NCBI GenBank assembly: GCA_013426805.1
Contig: JACDZG010000051.1
Coordinates: forward strand, 1-48,387
Origin: Chromatiaceae bacterium
GTDB taxonomy: Bacteria > Pseudomonadota > Gammaproteobacteria > Chromatiales > Chromatiaceae
Reading direction: 5' to 3'
Length of the DNA stretch: 48,387 bases
Part shown: piece after piece, positions 15,774-26,435 of the stretch
Position numbering within the stretch: position 1 is the first letter of the stretch
Layout: the number at the start of each line of letters is the position of its first letter
The notes under the pieces: model-generated
Told to the model about the DNA's origin: nothing
Databases searched by the model: none
The model's input: the letters and a program-made list of their open reading frames with translations, nothing else
Made by a program: the position numbers and the translations under genes

Positions 15774-18700
15774 TCAGTTACGGGTCAGGACGTAGGCCCC
15801 GGTACTCCCCGAGCTGTAGCTCGTCGCCTGGATCGTTAAGGTCTCCGAGGTCGTGGCGGTGTAGCTGATCAAGGCGTTGAGCGATCCATTGCTGTCGTCG
15901 TTGTACGCCACTACCGCGCCTGCACTGTTGAGCAGATACAGGTAGGCGTCAAAGGCGGTCGAGGTCAGGGTGACCCGATAAGTGCTGCCCGCCGTTGCGG
16001 CAAAGGTGTAGCTATCGGAGTAGCTGCCCGTCCGCTGGGTCGAGCGACAGTCCGTCGTCGCCAGTGTACCGTTGACCGGTGTACCGGCACCGATCGGTGT
16101 CGACCCGCAGCTTGCCGCCAGGCTCACGGTGTAGGCACCCGTGGAGGAACTGCCGAACGATGTCGCCTGGATCGTGAAGGTGCCCGAGGTGGTCGCGGTG
16201 TAGCTGATCCGCGCGTTCGTCGACCCATCGCTGTCGTCGTTTGCAGCGACCTGGCTACCGGCACTGTCGAACAGGTACAGATAGGCGTCGAATGCCGTCG
16301 AGTTCATCCCGATGGTGTAGGTCGTACCAGCGGTCGCGGTGAAGGTGAAGCTGTCGAAGAAGCTATTGGGCCGAACCGTCGCGCGACAGTCGGTTACCGA
16401 GAGCGTTCCGCTTGCCGTGCCGCCGCTCACCATCGCTGTCGTCGAGGAACTACAGGCAGCCGGTGTTGTGACACTGAACTCGTTCGAATAACCGGAATTG
16501 CCGGCCGCATTATAGGCCATGACCCGGTAATAATAGGTCGTGTTGGCGGTCAGCCCGGTGTTGCTGTAGCTGGAGGTGTTGGCGGCGGTGGTGCCGATCT
16601 GCCCCCAGACCCCGGACGCACCGAGCTTGCGCTCGACCCTGAACCCCGTCTCGTTACTGGACGTATCCGCCCAACTCAGATTGACCTGAGTCGCGGAGCC
16701 CGCCGCGCCCGTCAGGTTCGTCGGCGCTGACGGCAGCGTGCCGAGGGCCACCGATACGGTATAGGCCCCAATGGCGGACGAGGCCCAGGAAGTGGCGTGG
16801 ATCGTCAAGGTCCCCGCGGCGGTTGCGGTATAAACGATACGGGCATTGTTCGACCCGTTGCTGTCATCGTCCTGCGCCAGCACCACACTGCCGTTGAGCA
16901 GGTAGAGATAGGTATCAAAGGCGGTTGCGTTCAGCGTGATGGTATAGATCGACCCCGCGGTCACCGCCAAGCTGAAATTGTCATAGTAGTAGGTGCTCCC
17001 CCGCACCGACGACCGACAGTCGGTGACCGCCAATGTCCCGCTCAATGAGCTATTGGGTGTGATCGGCGTCGTGGACGAACTACAGGTCACCGGGATCGTG
17101 GCGCTGATCTCGTTGGAATAACCGGAGTTCCCGCCGGAGTTATAGGCTCTCACCCGATAGTAGTAGGTGCCGGCGCTCAGGCCGGTATTGCTGTAGCTCG
17201 TGGTATTGGACGCGGACGTGGCGATTTCCGCCCAAGTCCCCGTGGCCCCCGTCTTGCGCTCGATCCGGAAACCGGACTCATTGGTGCTGTTGTCCTGCCA
17301 GCCCAGGTTGATCTGCGAAGCGGAGACGACGGCGGCCGTGGCGTTCGACGGTGCGGCCGGGATCGGGGTCGTCGGGCCGGCCAGTGCGACGGTGTAGGCA
17401 CCGGTCGCATTCGCGGCATAGGACGTCGCCTGGATCGTCAGTATGCCCGCGGCCGGCGCGGTATAGACGATGCTGGAGTTTAATCCGCCGTTGCTGTCGT
17501 CGTTCTGCGCGACCACGCTACTGCCGTTGAGCAGATACAGATAGGCGTCGAAGGCGGTTGAGTTCAGCGTGATGGTGTAGGTGGCACCGGCCGTCGCGCT
17601 GAAGGTGTAGCCGTCATAATAGGCGCCGGAGCGCAGCGTCGAACGGCAATCCGCGGTGGTGAGCGCACCGCTGACCGTGGTGCCGACACCGATCGGCAAC
17701 GAACAGGCGGTCGTCGCCTCGTTCGAATAACCGGAAGTCCCGACACTGTTGTAGGCCTGCACGCGGTAATAATACACTGTGCCGTCGGTCAATCCGCTGT
17801 TGCTATAGCTCACGACGTTGGCACCGGTGGTGGCGATCTGCGCCCAGGTCCCGGTGGCGCCGGTCTTGCGCTCGATGCGGAAGCCGGTTTCATTAGAGCT
17901 GTTGTCGGTCCAGGCGAGATCGGTCTGGGTCGAGGAGACCGCAGTGGCAGCGAGGTTCGACGGCGCCGTGAGCCCGCCGGGAGAGACCATCTCGGTGGCA
18001 TAGGTCGCATTGCGGACCTGAGTGCAGTCGGCAGCGGTGATCGAACTGGTGCCGACCAGCAGGTCGCAGGCGCTCGACAGGGCCGACCCCAACATCGCGT
18101 AAGTGGCGCCGGAGGTCAGAATATCGGCCTGAACCTTATAGAAGATCTTGGCCGCCTTGGTGATGCCGATACCGGTGATGGTGTAGCCGTTGAACGTATC
18201 ACCGTCAGTGATCAAATACGCAGCCTTGTTACCGACGCCGCTATTGGAGTGGACGCCGCCGTTGTCGCCGCTGCCGACATAATAATAGGGACTGCCCATA
18301 CGGTCGGGATCGGAAAAGGCGGGGGGATTCTTCATGTCGCGAATGGCGCCGATCGAGGCATCCTCACCCATCAGCCACCGGACCGCTGCCGTATCGGTTC
18401 CGCGGTTATTCGACAGGTCGATCCATTCGCCCCAGATGTCCGAGAAGGCTTCATTGATGGCCCCGGACTGATTGGCATAGATCAACCCCGATTCGTACTG
18501 GGTTACACCGTGTGTCATCTCGTGGGCCACGACATCGTCAACCACGATGCTGCAGCCGTCGCCGTAGGTCATGCGACTGCCATCCCAGAAGGCGTTGCAG
18601 TAGCCTGTGGAATAATGAACATGGGAGTTCAGGGCCATCCCGGCATTGTTGATGCTATCGCGGTTGTGGTTAGACAAATAGAAATTATAGGTGTCGCCGG

Positions 18701-19607
18701 AATAGAGATGAGCATTGACCTCATCCCGGTCTCCGCCATTGCAGTCCGGGTTGGATTCCGCACAGCGCAGCGTACCGGGATAGCTGGTCCCATTGTTCAT
18801 ATCATAGGTCGTCCGGTTCCTGGCCGTATCGATCTGATTCAGGCTGAGCAGCACGGTGCCGTCCCGGGCATCGACCAGGACCAATTGCCGCAGGGCGGGC
18901 GGATCGCTCCGCGTCACTGTCATCCGCCAGACCAGGGCGGTTGGGCCTTGGAAGCCGATCAGTTCCGGCTCATAGATCCAAAGATCGGCTCCGGTGACCG
19001 TGAGGCCGGCGCGCTGCGCGCCGAGGAGCTGGTACTCATTCGCAACCGCGGTCCGCGCGGCGGCACGGGCCGCGGCGGCGGTCACGCGGGGGTTGGTATC
19101 GACTGCGACATCCGGCAGGATTTCACCATTCACCATCTGGACGCCGCGGTTGGCGTCGAGCTGCACATTCAACTCGGCGCCAATCACCGGGACGCCGCGG
19201 TGTGACTGCTGAAACTTCACCACCGAACTGCCCTTTTCGGCCTGTGATTCGCGTTTGAGCGTCAGTTCCTGACCTTGGTCGCGCAGACCGAAGTGCGCAC
19301 CGCAATTGGACAGATAGGTGCGCGCCGCCTGCTCCGGACGAACCCCGTCGGCGACACCCGCCACCGTCAGGCCGCGCTCACCGGCAGGAGTCCCGACAAA
19401 GTTGACGAGTCCGGTCCGGTCGCTGTAAGCGCGGATTGCGCCGCGGCCCAGACACTCATCCTGCTGCGCCGACCGCGCGGTCGGCACCGGCGGATTCGGA
19501 TCGGGTGATGCACCATACGCCGGGGGCGGGGCCGCTCCCGCGGTGAGACAGACCGCACCAATGACGCCGAACACGAACCCGCTGAAGTTCTGCCGCGCGC
19601 TCTTCAT
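15774..19607 (-). CDS. Secreted M4 metalloprotease with FN3 and PPC repeats
   Basis: Thermolysin-type zinc protease precursor of 1277 aa. Signal peptide 1-33; FTP propeptide about 50-150; peptidase with the zinc site HEMTHG near 361-366 and the third ligand Glu in GAINEAFSDIWGEW near 383. After the catalytic part (to about 535) come repeats in the order FN3, PPC, FN3, PPC, FN3, PPC, PPC. Each FN3 carries ETGFRIERK or a close form and YYYRVxAYN; each PPC carries FDAYLYLL and NDDSNG. In related proteases PPC domains are removed after secretion. The repeats are similar enough to have arisen by internal duplication; the last PPC lacks its FN3. GGAG precedes the ATG. Likely role: degrading external protein. 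Confidence 0.87.
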   Translation of the reverse strand: MKSARQNFSGFVFGVIGAVCLTAGAAPPPAYGASPDPNPPVPTARSAQQDECLGRGAIRAYSDRTGLVNFVGTPAGERGLTVAGVADGVRPEQAARTYLSNCGAHFGLRDQGQELTLKRESQAEKGSSVVKFQQSHRGVPVIGAELNVQLDANRGVQMVNGEILPDVAVDTNPRVTAAAARAAARTAVANEYQLLGAQRAGLTVTGADLWIYEPELIGFQGPTALVWRMTVTRSDPPALRQLVLVDARDGTVLLSLNQIDTARNRTTYDMNNGTSYPGTLRCAESNPDCNGGDRDEVNAHLYSGDTYNFYLSNHNRDSINNAGMALNSHVHYSTGYCNAFWDGSRMTYGDGCSIVVDDVVAHEMTHGVTQYESGLIYANQSGAINEAFSDIWGEWIDLSNNRGTDTAAVRWLMGEDASIGAIRDMKNPPAFSDPDRMGSPYYYVGSGDNGGVHSNSGVGNKAAYLITDGDTFNGYTITGIGITKAAKIFYKVQADILTSGATYAMLGSALSSACDLLVGTSSITAADCTQVRNATYATEMVSPGGLTAPSNLAATAVSSTQTDLAWTDNSSNETGFRIERKTGATGTWAQIATTGANVVSYSNSGLTDGTVYYYRVQAYNSVGTSGYSNEATTACSLPIGVGTTVSGALTTADCRSTLRSGAYYDGYTFSATAGATYTITLNSTAFDAYLYLLNGSSVVAQNDDSNGGLNSSIVYTAPAAGILTIQATSYAANATGAYTVALAGPTTPIPAAPSNATAAVVSASQINLGWQDNSTNESGFRIERKTGATGTWAEIATSASNTTSYSNTGLSAGTYYYRVRAYNSGGNSGYSNEISATIPVTCSSSTTPITPNSSLSGTLAVTDCRSSVRGSTYYYDNFSLAVTAGSIYTITLNATAFDTYLYLLNGSVVLAQDDDSNGSNNARIVYTATAAGTLTIHATSWASSAIGAYTVSVALGTLPSAPTNLTGAAGSATQVNLSWADTSSNETGFRVERKLGASGVWGQIGTTAANTSSYSNTGLTANTTYYYRVMAYNAAGNSGYSNEFSVTTPAACSSSTTAMVSGGTASGTLSVTDCRATVRPNSFFDSFTFTATAGTTYTIGMNSTAFDAYLYLFDSAGSQVAANDDSDGSTNARISYTATTSGTFTIQATSFGSSSTGAYTVSLAASCGSTPIGAGTPVNGTLATTDCRSTQRTGSYSDSYTFAATAGSTYRVTLTSTAFDAYLYLLNSAGAVVAYNDDSNGSLNALISYTATTSETLTIQATSYSSGSTGAYVLTRN

Positions 19608-20047
19608 TTCTCGCTCTCCTCAGGTTGACAACACACCGGGCGGCCTGCCCGATGCTCGAAAAAATCCCTCTCATGCGGCCAGGCCGCTGCTGCAAGCCTT
19701 TGTCGGTTTTCGGGCTTGCCGACCTGCGGTCGGGTGGGGCGCCGCCGCCGACTCACCGGTTGAAATGACAACCGAGTGGCAGCAACTGCCAGCCCGCACG
19801 GACACAGGACGAAAAGACACAGGGGGAGTGTAGCCCAACAAGGGGACTGGAACATGGCGTGGATCATGATTTTTGTCCGGCGCCAACACTCTTCAGATTT
19901 TTCCTACAGCCATCACAGGATTTTCTGCTGAAGTGTGCAGGGGACCTGCCGACGGCTTGAGTGCCTGGTGCGGACGATCCACCCCGATGCTGCCTGGCCG
20001 ATGCGGCTCGATCAGCGGCGGGGGCATTTACTGTCGCTCATCGCACC
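19608..20047. other. Intergenic region upstream of the protease
   Basis: About 440 bp between the protease start and the stop of the FAD/Fe-S gene upstream of it on the same strand. Open frames here have no recognised domain. It should hold the protease promoter; I see no convincing operator or riboswitch. Confidence 0.4.
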
Positions 20048-23000
20048 CTACAGCAATACCCGCTCGATTCCGCCGGCCTGTACCTGCCGGATGAAAGCGG
20101 TCTGCCATCCCTCGCCGAGCAGCCGGCGGGCCAATTCGACGACGATGTAGTCCGTGGTGAGTCCGGTGTCGTCCGCGTACTTGGCGAGCCCCTGCTGACA
20201 GGCCGGACAGGCGGTCAGCAGTTTGACCTCGCCGTTGGTCACACGGTCGGTTCCGGTCAGGCCGCGGATGGCGGCAGTCAGTTCCTCTTGTTTGCGGAAG
20301 CGCACCTGATTGGCGATGTCGGGCCGGGCGGTGCCCAGGGTGCCGGCCTCGCCGCAGCAGCGCTCGGAGAGCCGTACATCCTGGCCCATCAGGCTCGCGG
20401 CCACTTTGACCGGGGCATAGGTCTTCATGGGCGTGTGACAGGGGTCGTGGTAGAGGTATTGAACCCCGGGCACGCCAGCGAGACTGACGCCTTTTTCCAT
20501 CAGCCACTCGTGGATATCGAGTAATCGGCAACCGGGGAAGATCTGCCCGAACTCGTATTGCAGGAGTTGATCCATGCAGGTGCCGCAGGACACCAGGACG
20601 GTGCGGATATCCAGATAGTTGAGTGTATTGGCGACGCGATGGAAGAGGACGCGGTTGTCCATGGTGAGCTGCCGGCCGCGCGCTTCCAGGCCGGAGGCGC
20701 GTTGCGGATAGCCGCAGCAGAGATAGCCGGGGGGCAGGACGATCTGGGCGCCCTGGCGGTAGAGCATGGCGAGTACGGCCAGCCCGACATCCGAGAACAG
20801 ACGTTCCGACCCGCAGCCGGGGAAGTAGAAAACCGCCTCGGCATCGTCCGCGCTCTGGTGCGGATCGCGCAGGATGGGCACCTGGGTGCGGTCCTCCAGA
20901 TCCAGCACCTGGCGGAAACCGCGCTTGGGCAATTGCACCCGAATCGGACGGCTCACCAGGTCCAGCACTTGACCGGCGATGGCCGGCCGGCCGGTGGTGG
21001 CCCTGGGGTGCGCGGTGCGCCGGTGAGTGAGACCCAGGGTGCGCGCCGCCCCATGCGCCAGGTTGAGCGCGGCAAACCCCCACTGGGCCAGGCCCTTGCG
21101 CAGATAGCGGATGGTGCGCGGGTGGGTGGTGTTGAGGAATTGCATGGCCGCCCAGGCCCCCGGATTGAACCGTTTCTGGCCGCGGCTGACCAGGATACGG
21201 CGCATGCGCATGGTCACATCGCCAAAATCGATCGATACCGGACAGGGGTTCATACACTTGTGACAGACGGTGCAGTGATCGGCCACATCATTCATCTCAT
21301 CGATGTGACGCAGCGACAATCCGCGCCGGGTCTGGTCTTCGTAAAGAAAGGCTTCGATGATGAGTCCGGTGCCCAGGATCTTATTGCGCGGCGAATAGAG
21401 CAGGTTGGCGCGCGGGACATGGGTCATGCACTTGGGTTTGCATTTGCCGCAGCGCAGACAGTGCTTCACGTCGTCGTTGAGTGCGCCGAGTTCACTCTCC
21501 TCCAGGATGATTGCCTCCTGCTGGACCAACCGCAGTGAGGGCGTATAGGCGCCGGCGAGTCCGGAGCCCGGCATCAGCTTGCCGGGGTTGAACCGGCCGC
21601 GCGGGTCCACCCGCGCTTTGTAGGTGACGAAGGCGGCGAGCTTCGCCGACTCCAGGTAGCGCAGCTTGGTGATGCCGATCCCGTGCTCCCCGGAGATGAC
21701 CCCGCCCAGCGCACCGGCCAGCGCCATGATCCGGTCGACCATCCGATCGGCCTCCTGCAGCATCGCATAATCGGCTGAATGGACGGGGATGTTGGTATGG
21801 ACATTGCCATCCCCGGCGTGCATGTGCAGGGCGATGAAGAGCCGGGAGTCGCGCCCCCGGCGGTGAATGGCGGCGAGCCGTTCGCGCACGCCGGTCAGGT
21901 CCTGCCCGGCGAAGATCTCGGCGAGCCGGGCGCCGACCTCCTCGCGATAAGACTGCCGCAGGTCGCGCCGCAGCATCAGATCCAGCAGCAGGTCGTTCGG
22001 CCGCAGCCGCGCTTGCGCCGGCGCATCGAGTAATGACAGATGTGCGCTCGCCGGTGCATCGAGCTGAGCCAGCACCGTCTGCCAGCGGGTGCGGGCACCG
22101 GTCACGACGGCGCGGGCGGCGTCGCGCTTGGCGTCGAGGATGGCCGTCTCCTCGGCGGAGTCGTCGTAATCGCCCGCCGGGCGCGCCTCGGGCAACCCCT
22201 GCGCCAGGTAGTCGAGAACAGCGGCCATGATCGCGTCCTTGTTCCTGATCGACTGCTCGATGTTCATCCGTTCGATGCCGCGGCTGTAGTCCGCCAGCCG
22301 CGGCAGGGGAATCACCACGTCCTCGTTGATCTTGAACGCATTGGTGTGACGGGAGATGGCGGCGGTGCGGGCGCGGTCCAGCCAGAAGCGTTTGCGCGCC
22401 TCGGCACTGACGGCGATGAAGCCCTCGGCATCGCGCGCCCGTGCCAGTGCGACGACACGCTCGGCCGCGGCCGTGACGGCCGCCTCAGCGTCGCTCACCA
22501 GGTCGGCGATCAGGACCATCTTCGGCAGCTCCCGACGATTGGCCTTGGTGGTATAGCCCACCGCCCGGATGTAGCGCTCGTCGAGGTGCTCCAGACCCGC
22601 CACCTGCACGTCCGGCAAAGCGTCGACCGAATCTTTGATCTCGCAGATGGCCGGCACCGCCAGCTCGAGGTCGGTCCCGAAAAACTCCAGACAGACGGTG
22701 CGCACCTGGTCCGGCATCCGGTGCAGGATGAAACAGGCGGAGGTGATGATGCCGTCGCAACCCTCCTTCTGGACGCCGGGGAGTCCGCACAGAAACTTAT
22801 CGGTCACGTCCTTACCCAGCCCGACGGTGCGCAAGGCGCTGCCGGACATGGTCAGGATTTCGGGCTCGCCCTTTGGCGTGGTGCCGTCCGGGGCGAAGCG
22901 CGAGAGGCGGAAACGCACGGTCTGCTGCTCGTGGATCTTGCCCAGATTGTGGTCCAGGCGCTCGCTCAGGAGCCAGTCCGCGTCCGGGGTGACCATGCGC

Positions 23001-23935
23001 CAGGACACCAGATTATCCAGGGCCGTGCCCCAGAGCACCGCCTTCTTGCCCCCGGCGTTCATCGCCACGTTACCGCCGATGCAGGAGGCATCCTGCGAGG
23101 TCGGGTCGACCGCGAAGGCGAGCCCGTTGGCGTCCGCCAGATCCGAGACCCGGCGGGTGACCACGCCGGCACCGCACCGTACGGTCGGGACCAGTTCCGC
23201 CACGCCGGGCAGCGCGATGCGCTCCACGGCGGACAGGTCGTCGAGCTTTTCGGTGTTGATGACGGCCGTCATCGGGTGCAGCGGGACGGCCGAGCCGGTA
23301 TAGCCGGTGCCGCCGCCGCGCGGAATCAGGCTCAGGCCGCAGTCGATGCAGGCGCGCACGATCGGCGCCACCTCGGCCTCGGTATCCGGGGTGATGACGA
23401 CGAAGGGCAACTCGACCCGCCAGTCGGTCGCATCGGTCGCGTGCGAGACTCGCGCCAGGCCGCCGAAATCGAGGTTGTCCCGGCGGGTGATGCCGGCCAG
23501 CGCCGTGCGCAGCCGCGCCCGCGCCGCGCGCTCGGTCTCGAACCAGTCCTTGAAGCGGGCCACGGCGGCACGCGCGCTGGCCAGCAGTTGTGCCGCCGAC
23601 GCGTTGTCGTTCAGCCGCTGCTCGAACTGATCCAGGCGATGGTCCAGCGCGCCCAGCAGTAGCCGGCGCCGGTTGAGGTTCTCCAGCAGATCGTCCTGCA
23701 GATAAGGATTGCGGGTGATGACCCACATGTCCCCCAGCACCTCGAAGAGCATGCGTGCCGAGCGGCCGGTCCGCCGGGTCCCGCGCAAGGTATCGATGAG
23801 CGCCCACATCGGTTCGCCCAGGAAGCGGATCACGATTTCCCGATCGGAAAACGAGGTGTAGTTGTAAGGGATCTCGCGGATGCGTGGCTGGCTGTCGGGA
23901 ATCATGGGGGGGTCGGGGGTCCAACGGGGGTTCAT
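20048..23935 (-). CDS. FAD-linked oxidase / Fe-S oxidoreductase (DUF3683 type)
   Basis: Very large cytoplasmic or membrane-associated oxidoreductase, about 1295 aa, joining a GlcD-like and a GlpC-like half. An N-terminal DUF3683 region ([20 protein letters not shown]) is followed by a PCMH-type FAD domain ([15 protein letters not shown] near 203), FAD-oxidase C domain with SGEHGIG, two 4Fe-4S motifs ([11 protein letters not shown] near 825; [12 protein letters not shown] near 886) and two CCG domains (CCGYP near 1073; CCGEAGT near 1191). Such fusions are thought to oxidise a 2-hydroxyacid such as lactate; the substrate here is inference. ATGs at 23947, 23935 and 23905 are all possible and none has a good ribosome-binding site. 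Confidence 0.83.
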   Translation of the reverse strand: MNPRWTPDPPMIPDSQPRIREIPYNYTSFSDREIVIRFLGEPMWALIDTLRGTRRTGRSARMLFEVLGDMWVITRNPYLQDDLLENLNRRRLLLGALDHRLDQFEQRLNDNASAAQLLASARAAVARFKDWFETERAARARLRTALAGITRRDNLDFGGLARVSHATDATDWRVELPFVVITPDTEAEVAPIVRACIDCGLSLIPRGGGTGYTGSAVPLHPMTAVINTEKLDDLSAVERIALPGVAELVPTVRCGAGVVTRRVSDLADANGLAFAVDPTSQDASCIGGNVAMNAGGKKAVLWGTALDNLVSWRMVTPDADWLLSERLDHNLGKIHEQQTVRFRLSRFAPDGTTPKGEPEILTMSGSALRTVGLGKDVTDKFLCGLPGVQKEGCDGIITSACFILHRMPDQVRTVCLEFFGTDLELAVPAICEIKDSVDALPDVQVAGLEHLDERYIRAVGYTTKANRRELPKMVLIADLVSDAEAAVTAAAERVVALARARDAEGFIAVSAEARKRFWLDRARTAAISRHTNAFKINEDVVIPLPRLADYSRGIERMNIEQSIRNKDAIMAAVLDYLAQGLPEARPAGDYDDSAEETAILDAKRDAARAVVTGARTRWQTVLAQLDAPASAHLSLLDAPAQARLRPNDLLLDLMLRRDLRQSYREEVGARLAEIFAGQDLTGVRERLAAIHRRGRDSRLFIALHMHAGDGNVHTNIPVHSADYAMLQEADRMVDRIMALAGALGGVISGEHGIGITKLRYLESAKLAAFVTYKARVDPRGRFNPGKLMPGSGLAGAYTPSLRLVQQEAIILEESELGALNDDVKHCLRCGKCKPKCMTHVPRANLLYSPRNKILGTGLIIEAFLYEDQTRRGLSLRHIDEMNDVADHCTVCHKCMNPCPVSIDFGDVTMRMRRILVSRGQKRFNPGAWAAMQFLNTTHPRTIRYLRKGLAQWGFAALNLAHGAARTLGLTHRRTAHPRATTGRPAIAGQVLDLVSRPIRVQLPKRGFRQVLDLEDRTQVPILRDPHQSADDAEAVFYFPGCGSERLFSDVGLAVLAMLYRQGAQIVLPPGYLCCGYPQRASGLEARGRQLTMDNRVLFHRVANTLNYLDIRTVLVSCGTCMDQLLQYEFGQIFPGCRLLDIHEWLMEKGVSLAGVPGVQYLYHDPCHTPMKTYAPVKVAASLMGQDVRLSERCCGEAGTLGTARPDIANQVRFRKQEELTAAIRGLTGTDRVTNGEVKLLTACPACQQGLAKYADDTGLTTDYIVVELARRLLGEGWQTAFIRQVQAGGIERVLL

Positions 23936-23962
23936 CGTGCACTGCACAAAAGTGTAACCGAA

Positions 23963-23979
23963 CCCAAGGTGACCTTGGG
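23963..23979. promoter_or_regulatory. Palindrome in divergent promoter region
   Basis: CCCAAGGT-G-ACCTTGGG is a perfect 17-bp palindrome just upstream of the FAD/Fe-S gene, in the 240-bp region that also serves the divergent secreted protein at 24180. It could be an operator for either gene; no cognate regulator is known. Confidence 0.35.
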
Positions 23980-24179
23980 CATTGATCCGTTGAGGTCACC
24001 TGGTCCGCCGGTGGAGGATCGGGTCATTGACGTGATTATTGTTATGACGATAGTCGCGATGGGGCTTGAGGTCTATGATCCAACTGCCAGATCAGCCGGC
24101 CTAACTCGCATTATGATCCATCCCCGCCCGGACGGCAGACGGCTCTCTTGATCGATCAATCGCTTACGGGAGAACGTTC

Positions 24180-26294
24180 ATGCACACACAGACCCAATCC
24201 TCGTCCCTGCCCCGCCGCGCCGTCGCCGCGCTCGTCGCCACGTTGTCGGTCAGTACCCTGACCGCCGCGGAATTTGCCTATGTCGACAGTCTCGGCAGCG
24301 GTTGGGCTGACTGGAGTTGGAACGTCTCCCTCGCCCAAGACACCGTCATCAAGAAATCCGGTACGGCGTCGCTCCGGGTGGCGGTCACCGGCGCCTGGGG
24401 CGCATTGAGCCTGAACCGCGACACCGGTCCGCTCACCCTGGCGGGCGTGTCGGCCATCACCTTCGACATCAACCCCGGCACCGCCGCCAACGTCCCGAAA
24501 ATCGCGGCGCTGGTGGTGACATTGGAAAACAGCGGCGTCCTCGGATCGCAGATTCCGTTGGGCGGCTATGCCACACCGGCCCTGGCCGCCGACACCTGGT
24601 CCACCGTCAGCATTCCCATTGACGCGCTGTGCGGTCAGTTGACGGCGATGACCCGGTTGAATCTGCAAGAGGGTCTGGGACAGAGCGGCGCTGGTTTCAA
24701 CGTGGACAACATTGCCCTGCTTCAGATCGGCGAGGGCAGCGCCTGCCGGGCCCTGGCGGTGGATTCCGGAGTCGCCAACGCGGGCAAGCCTCTGAACGGC
24801 TTTGTGAACGACCAATACCTCTGGTACGACAACGCCTGCAAACTGCGCAGCGCGGCGTTGGCGCGCAATGACACCAGCAAGGGCGGCAACGCCAAACAGT
24901 TCACCTACCAGTTGGCGAACAACACAACACGGACGGTGAACCCCGGCAGCACCAGCGCGGCAGGTTTCGGCTATATCGTCTCGCACTTGAGCAACCCGTC
25001 GTTCGCCAATGCCTACGGCAAGAATGATTCGCCGCTGGGTTCAGGCACCGGCGCCACCTACAGTAAGCTGTTCACGGGCAGCCACCATGCCATCCACGAA
25101 TACACGCTGAACTATGTCCGTTACGGCCTGACGGCGGCGGCGCTGGCCAACCATGCAATTGATCCCTGGACCTGGCTGAACGGGAGCGGTGACACCCGCC
25201 GCCAATTTGTCACGGCCTATTCGATGCCGGTGCGCATCCACTGGATGTTCGCCACCGGGCGCAATTATCCGCTGTGGACGGTCACTTTCGATCTCTCGGC
25301 CGCGCCTGACCATGCGGTGGACGCGGATTTCCGGGCGCCCTATGGCGACATGAAGATCGAGGGCGGCAGTGGTGCGGATGTGGTCGGCGGCGTGGCCTGG
25401 GGCGACAGCTACCAATTCACCACGCTGGGCAATCCGTTCACCATGAACAACGGTTGGACTTACGCACAACTGAACAAGGGCGCGCCCTATGACGCGCTCT
25501 GGACGTCGACGGTGGACGCGGAGATGGGCTTGGCCGGCACTCAAGTGATCGCCCGGCAAAACGCGGGCGGCTACAACAACTGGCAGGCGCCGGTCTGGCG
25601 GGGCAGGACCAGCGCGACCATGGGCATGGTCTGCGAAAACGACCAAGGTGTCGGTGCCGGCTATCGCCACACGCTGCCGTGCAGCAGCGACTGGGCCTAT
25701 CAACTGATTCAATACTCCGTCGCCAACGCCCTGCAGACCACCAGCAACAAGCGGCTGGCGTGGGGAGCAGACTGGGGGTCGTTGGGCAACAGCGGGTTCA
25801 CCAGCAGCAATGGCTATGCAGTCAGCGGCTACCCTAAAGCCAGCTATAGTGTGTATGTTGTTCTCGATCCGCACTCGGCCAATCCGACGCAAGCGATGGC
25901 GAGACAAGCCGAAACCATCAGCCTGTCGCGGCTGACCGCCAGCGTGGGCACGGTGCGGACACAAGGCGCGGCAGGGGTGGGACGCAGCGATAACAAGTCG
26001 TATAACCCGCCAGGCTACAGCCCGGTTTATGGCACTTGGGAAACCGATGCGCTCAACAACAGGCTGGACCTGACCTTTGCCGTGCCGGTCACGGCCCCTG
26101 CCCCGCTGGATACACCGATCATCGTCGTCCACAACTACACCAAGGCCGGATTACCCGTCCGTGTCAGCCTGGACGGCGTGACCTTGGCGGCCCACCGCGA
26201 TTACTTCCCGAGCCTGCGCCCCGAGCAGTCTGAACTGTGGCTCACCCTGAACCGTAAACTCCTCGGTACCAGGCGCTTGCAGTTGTTCAACTGA
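24180..26294 (+). CDS. Large secreted protein with carbohydrate-binding-like N-terminal domain
   Basis: Exported protein of 704 aa. A signal peptide (RRAVAALVATLSVSTLTAAE, about 12-31) is followed by a jelly-roll-like region at about 32-185 that begins YVDSLGSGWADWSWNV and contains SGTASLRVAVTGAWGALSL, a pattern like carbohydrate-binding discoidin or CBM-type domains. From about 195 to the end I recognise no family; this part is rich in Trp, Tyr, Asn and Gly (for example GGYNNWQAPVWRGR) and has four Cys (two in the N-terminal half, CRALA and NACK; two later, CEND and PCSSDW), suggesting disulfides. GGGAG at 24166-24170 supports the ATG. It could bind or cut a polysaccharide, but that is inference. 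Confidence 0.65.
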   Translation: MHTQTQSSSLPRRAVAALVATLSVSTLTAAEFAYVDSLGSGWADWSWNVSLAQDTVIKKSGTASLRVAVTGAWGALSLNRDTGPLTLAGVSAITFDINPGTAANVPKIAALVVTLENSGVLGSQIPLGGYATPALAADTWSTVSIPIDALCGQLTAMTRLNLQEGLGQSGAGFNVDNIALLQIGEGSACRALAVDSGVANAGKPLNGFVNDQYLWYDNACKLRSAALARNDTSKGGNAKQFTYQLANNTTRTVNPGSTSAAGFGYIVSHLSNPSFANAYGKNDSPLGSGTGATYSKLFTGSHHAIHEYTLNYVRYGLTAAALANHAIDPWTWLNGSGDTRRQFVTAYSMPVRIHWMFATGRNYPLWTVTFDLSAAPDHAVDADFRAPYGDMKIEGGSGADVVGGVAWGDSYQFTTLGNPFTMNNGWTYAQLNKGAPYDALWTSTVDAEMGLAGTQVIARQNAGGYNNWQAPVWRGRTSATMGMVCENDQGVGAGYRHTLPCSSDWAYQLIQYSVANALQTTSNKRLAWGADWGSLGNSGFTSSNGYAVSGYPKASYSVYVVLDPHSANPTQAMARQAETISLSRLTASVGTVRTQGAAGVGRSDNKSYNPPGYSPVYGTWETDALNNRLDLTFAVPVTAPAPLDTPIIVVHNYTKAGLPVRVSLDGVTLAAHRDYFPSLRPEQSELWLTLNRKLLGTRRLQLFN

Positions 26295-26327
26295 CCGCCC
26301 CGAGCGCGTTGCCGAGACTCCGGGCGG
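26295..26327. terminator. Candidate hairpin after the secreted protein gene
   Basis: CCGCCCCGAG (26295-26304) pairs with CTCCGGGCGG (26318-26327), 9 of 10 positions. It lies just after the stop codon of the secreted protein and in front of the convergent lipB side. No T-run, so strength is uncertain. Confidence 0.35.
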
Positions 26328-26348
26328 GCGGGTGAAACGACGGACGCG

Positions 26349-26435
26349 TTACGGGCTCTCGCGACACCGGTGCGCGCTAGATTTCATTCGCGTCGGGCCG
26401 CCGGGGACCGGCGCCAACCAAGGCTGATCGCTCAT
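26349..26435 (-). pseudogene. Probable 5' remnant of lipA (lipoyl synthase)
   Basis: A 28-codon frame starts ATGAGCGATCAGCC with its ATG overlapping the lipB stop (ATGA at 26432-26435), the layout of a coupled next gene. It reads MSDQPWLAPVPGGP then MKSSA, which resembles the N-terminal leader of LipA, usually the gene after lipB. After about 20 codons the similarity ends and the frame stops at 26349. No radical-SAM motif follows. I infer that lipA was cut off here by a rearrangement. The similarity is short, so this is tentative. Confidence 0.4.

Noticed and set aside
22040-23662. Plus-strand frame of 540 codons opposite the FAD/Fe-S gene
   Set aside because: Antisense shadow; composition is His/Gly/Arg-rich as expected from reverse reading of GC-rich genes.
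25041-26132. Minus-strand frame opposite the secreted protein
   Set aside because: Antisense shadow; the plus strand has a signal peptide, ribosome-binding site and sensible composition.
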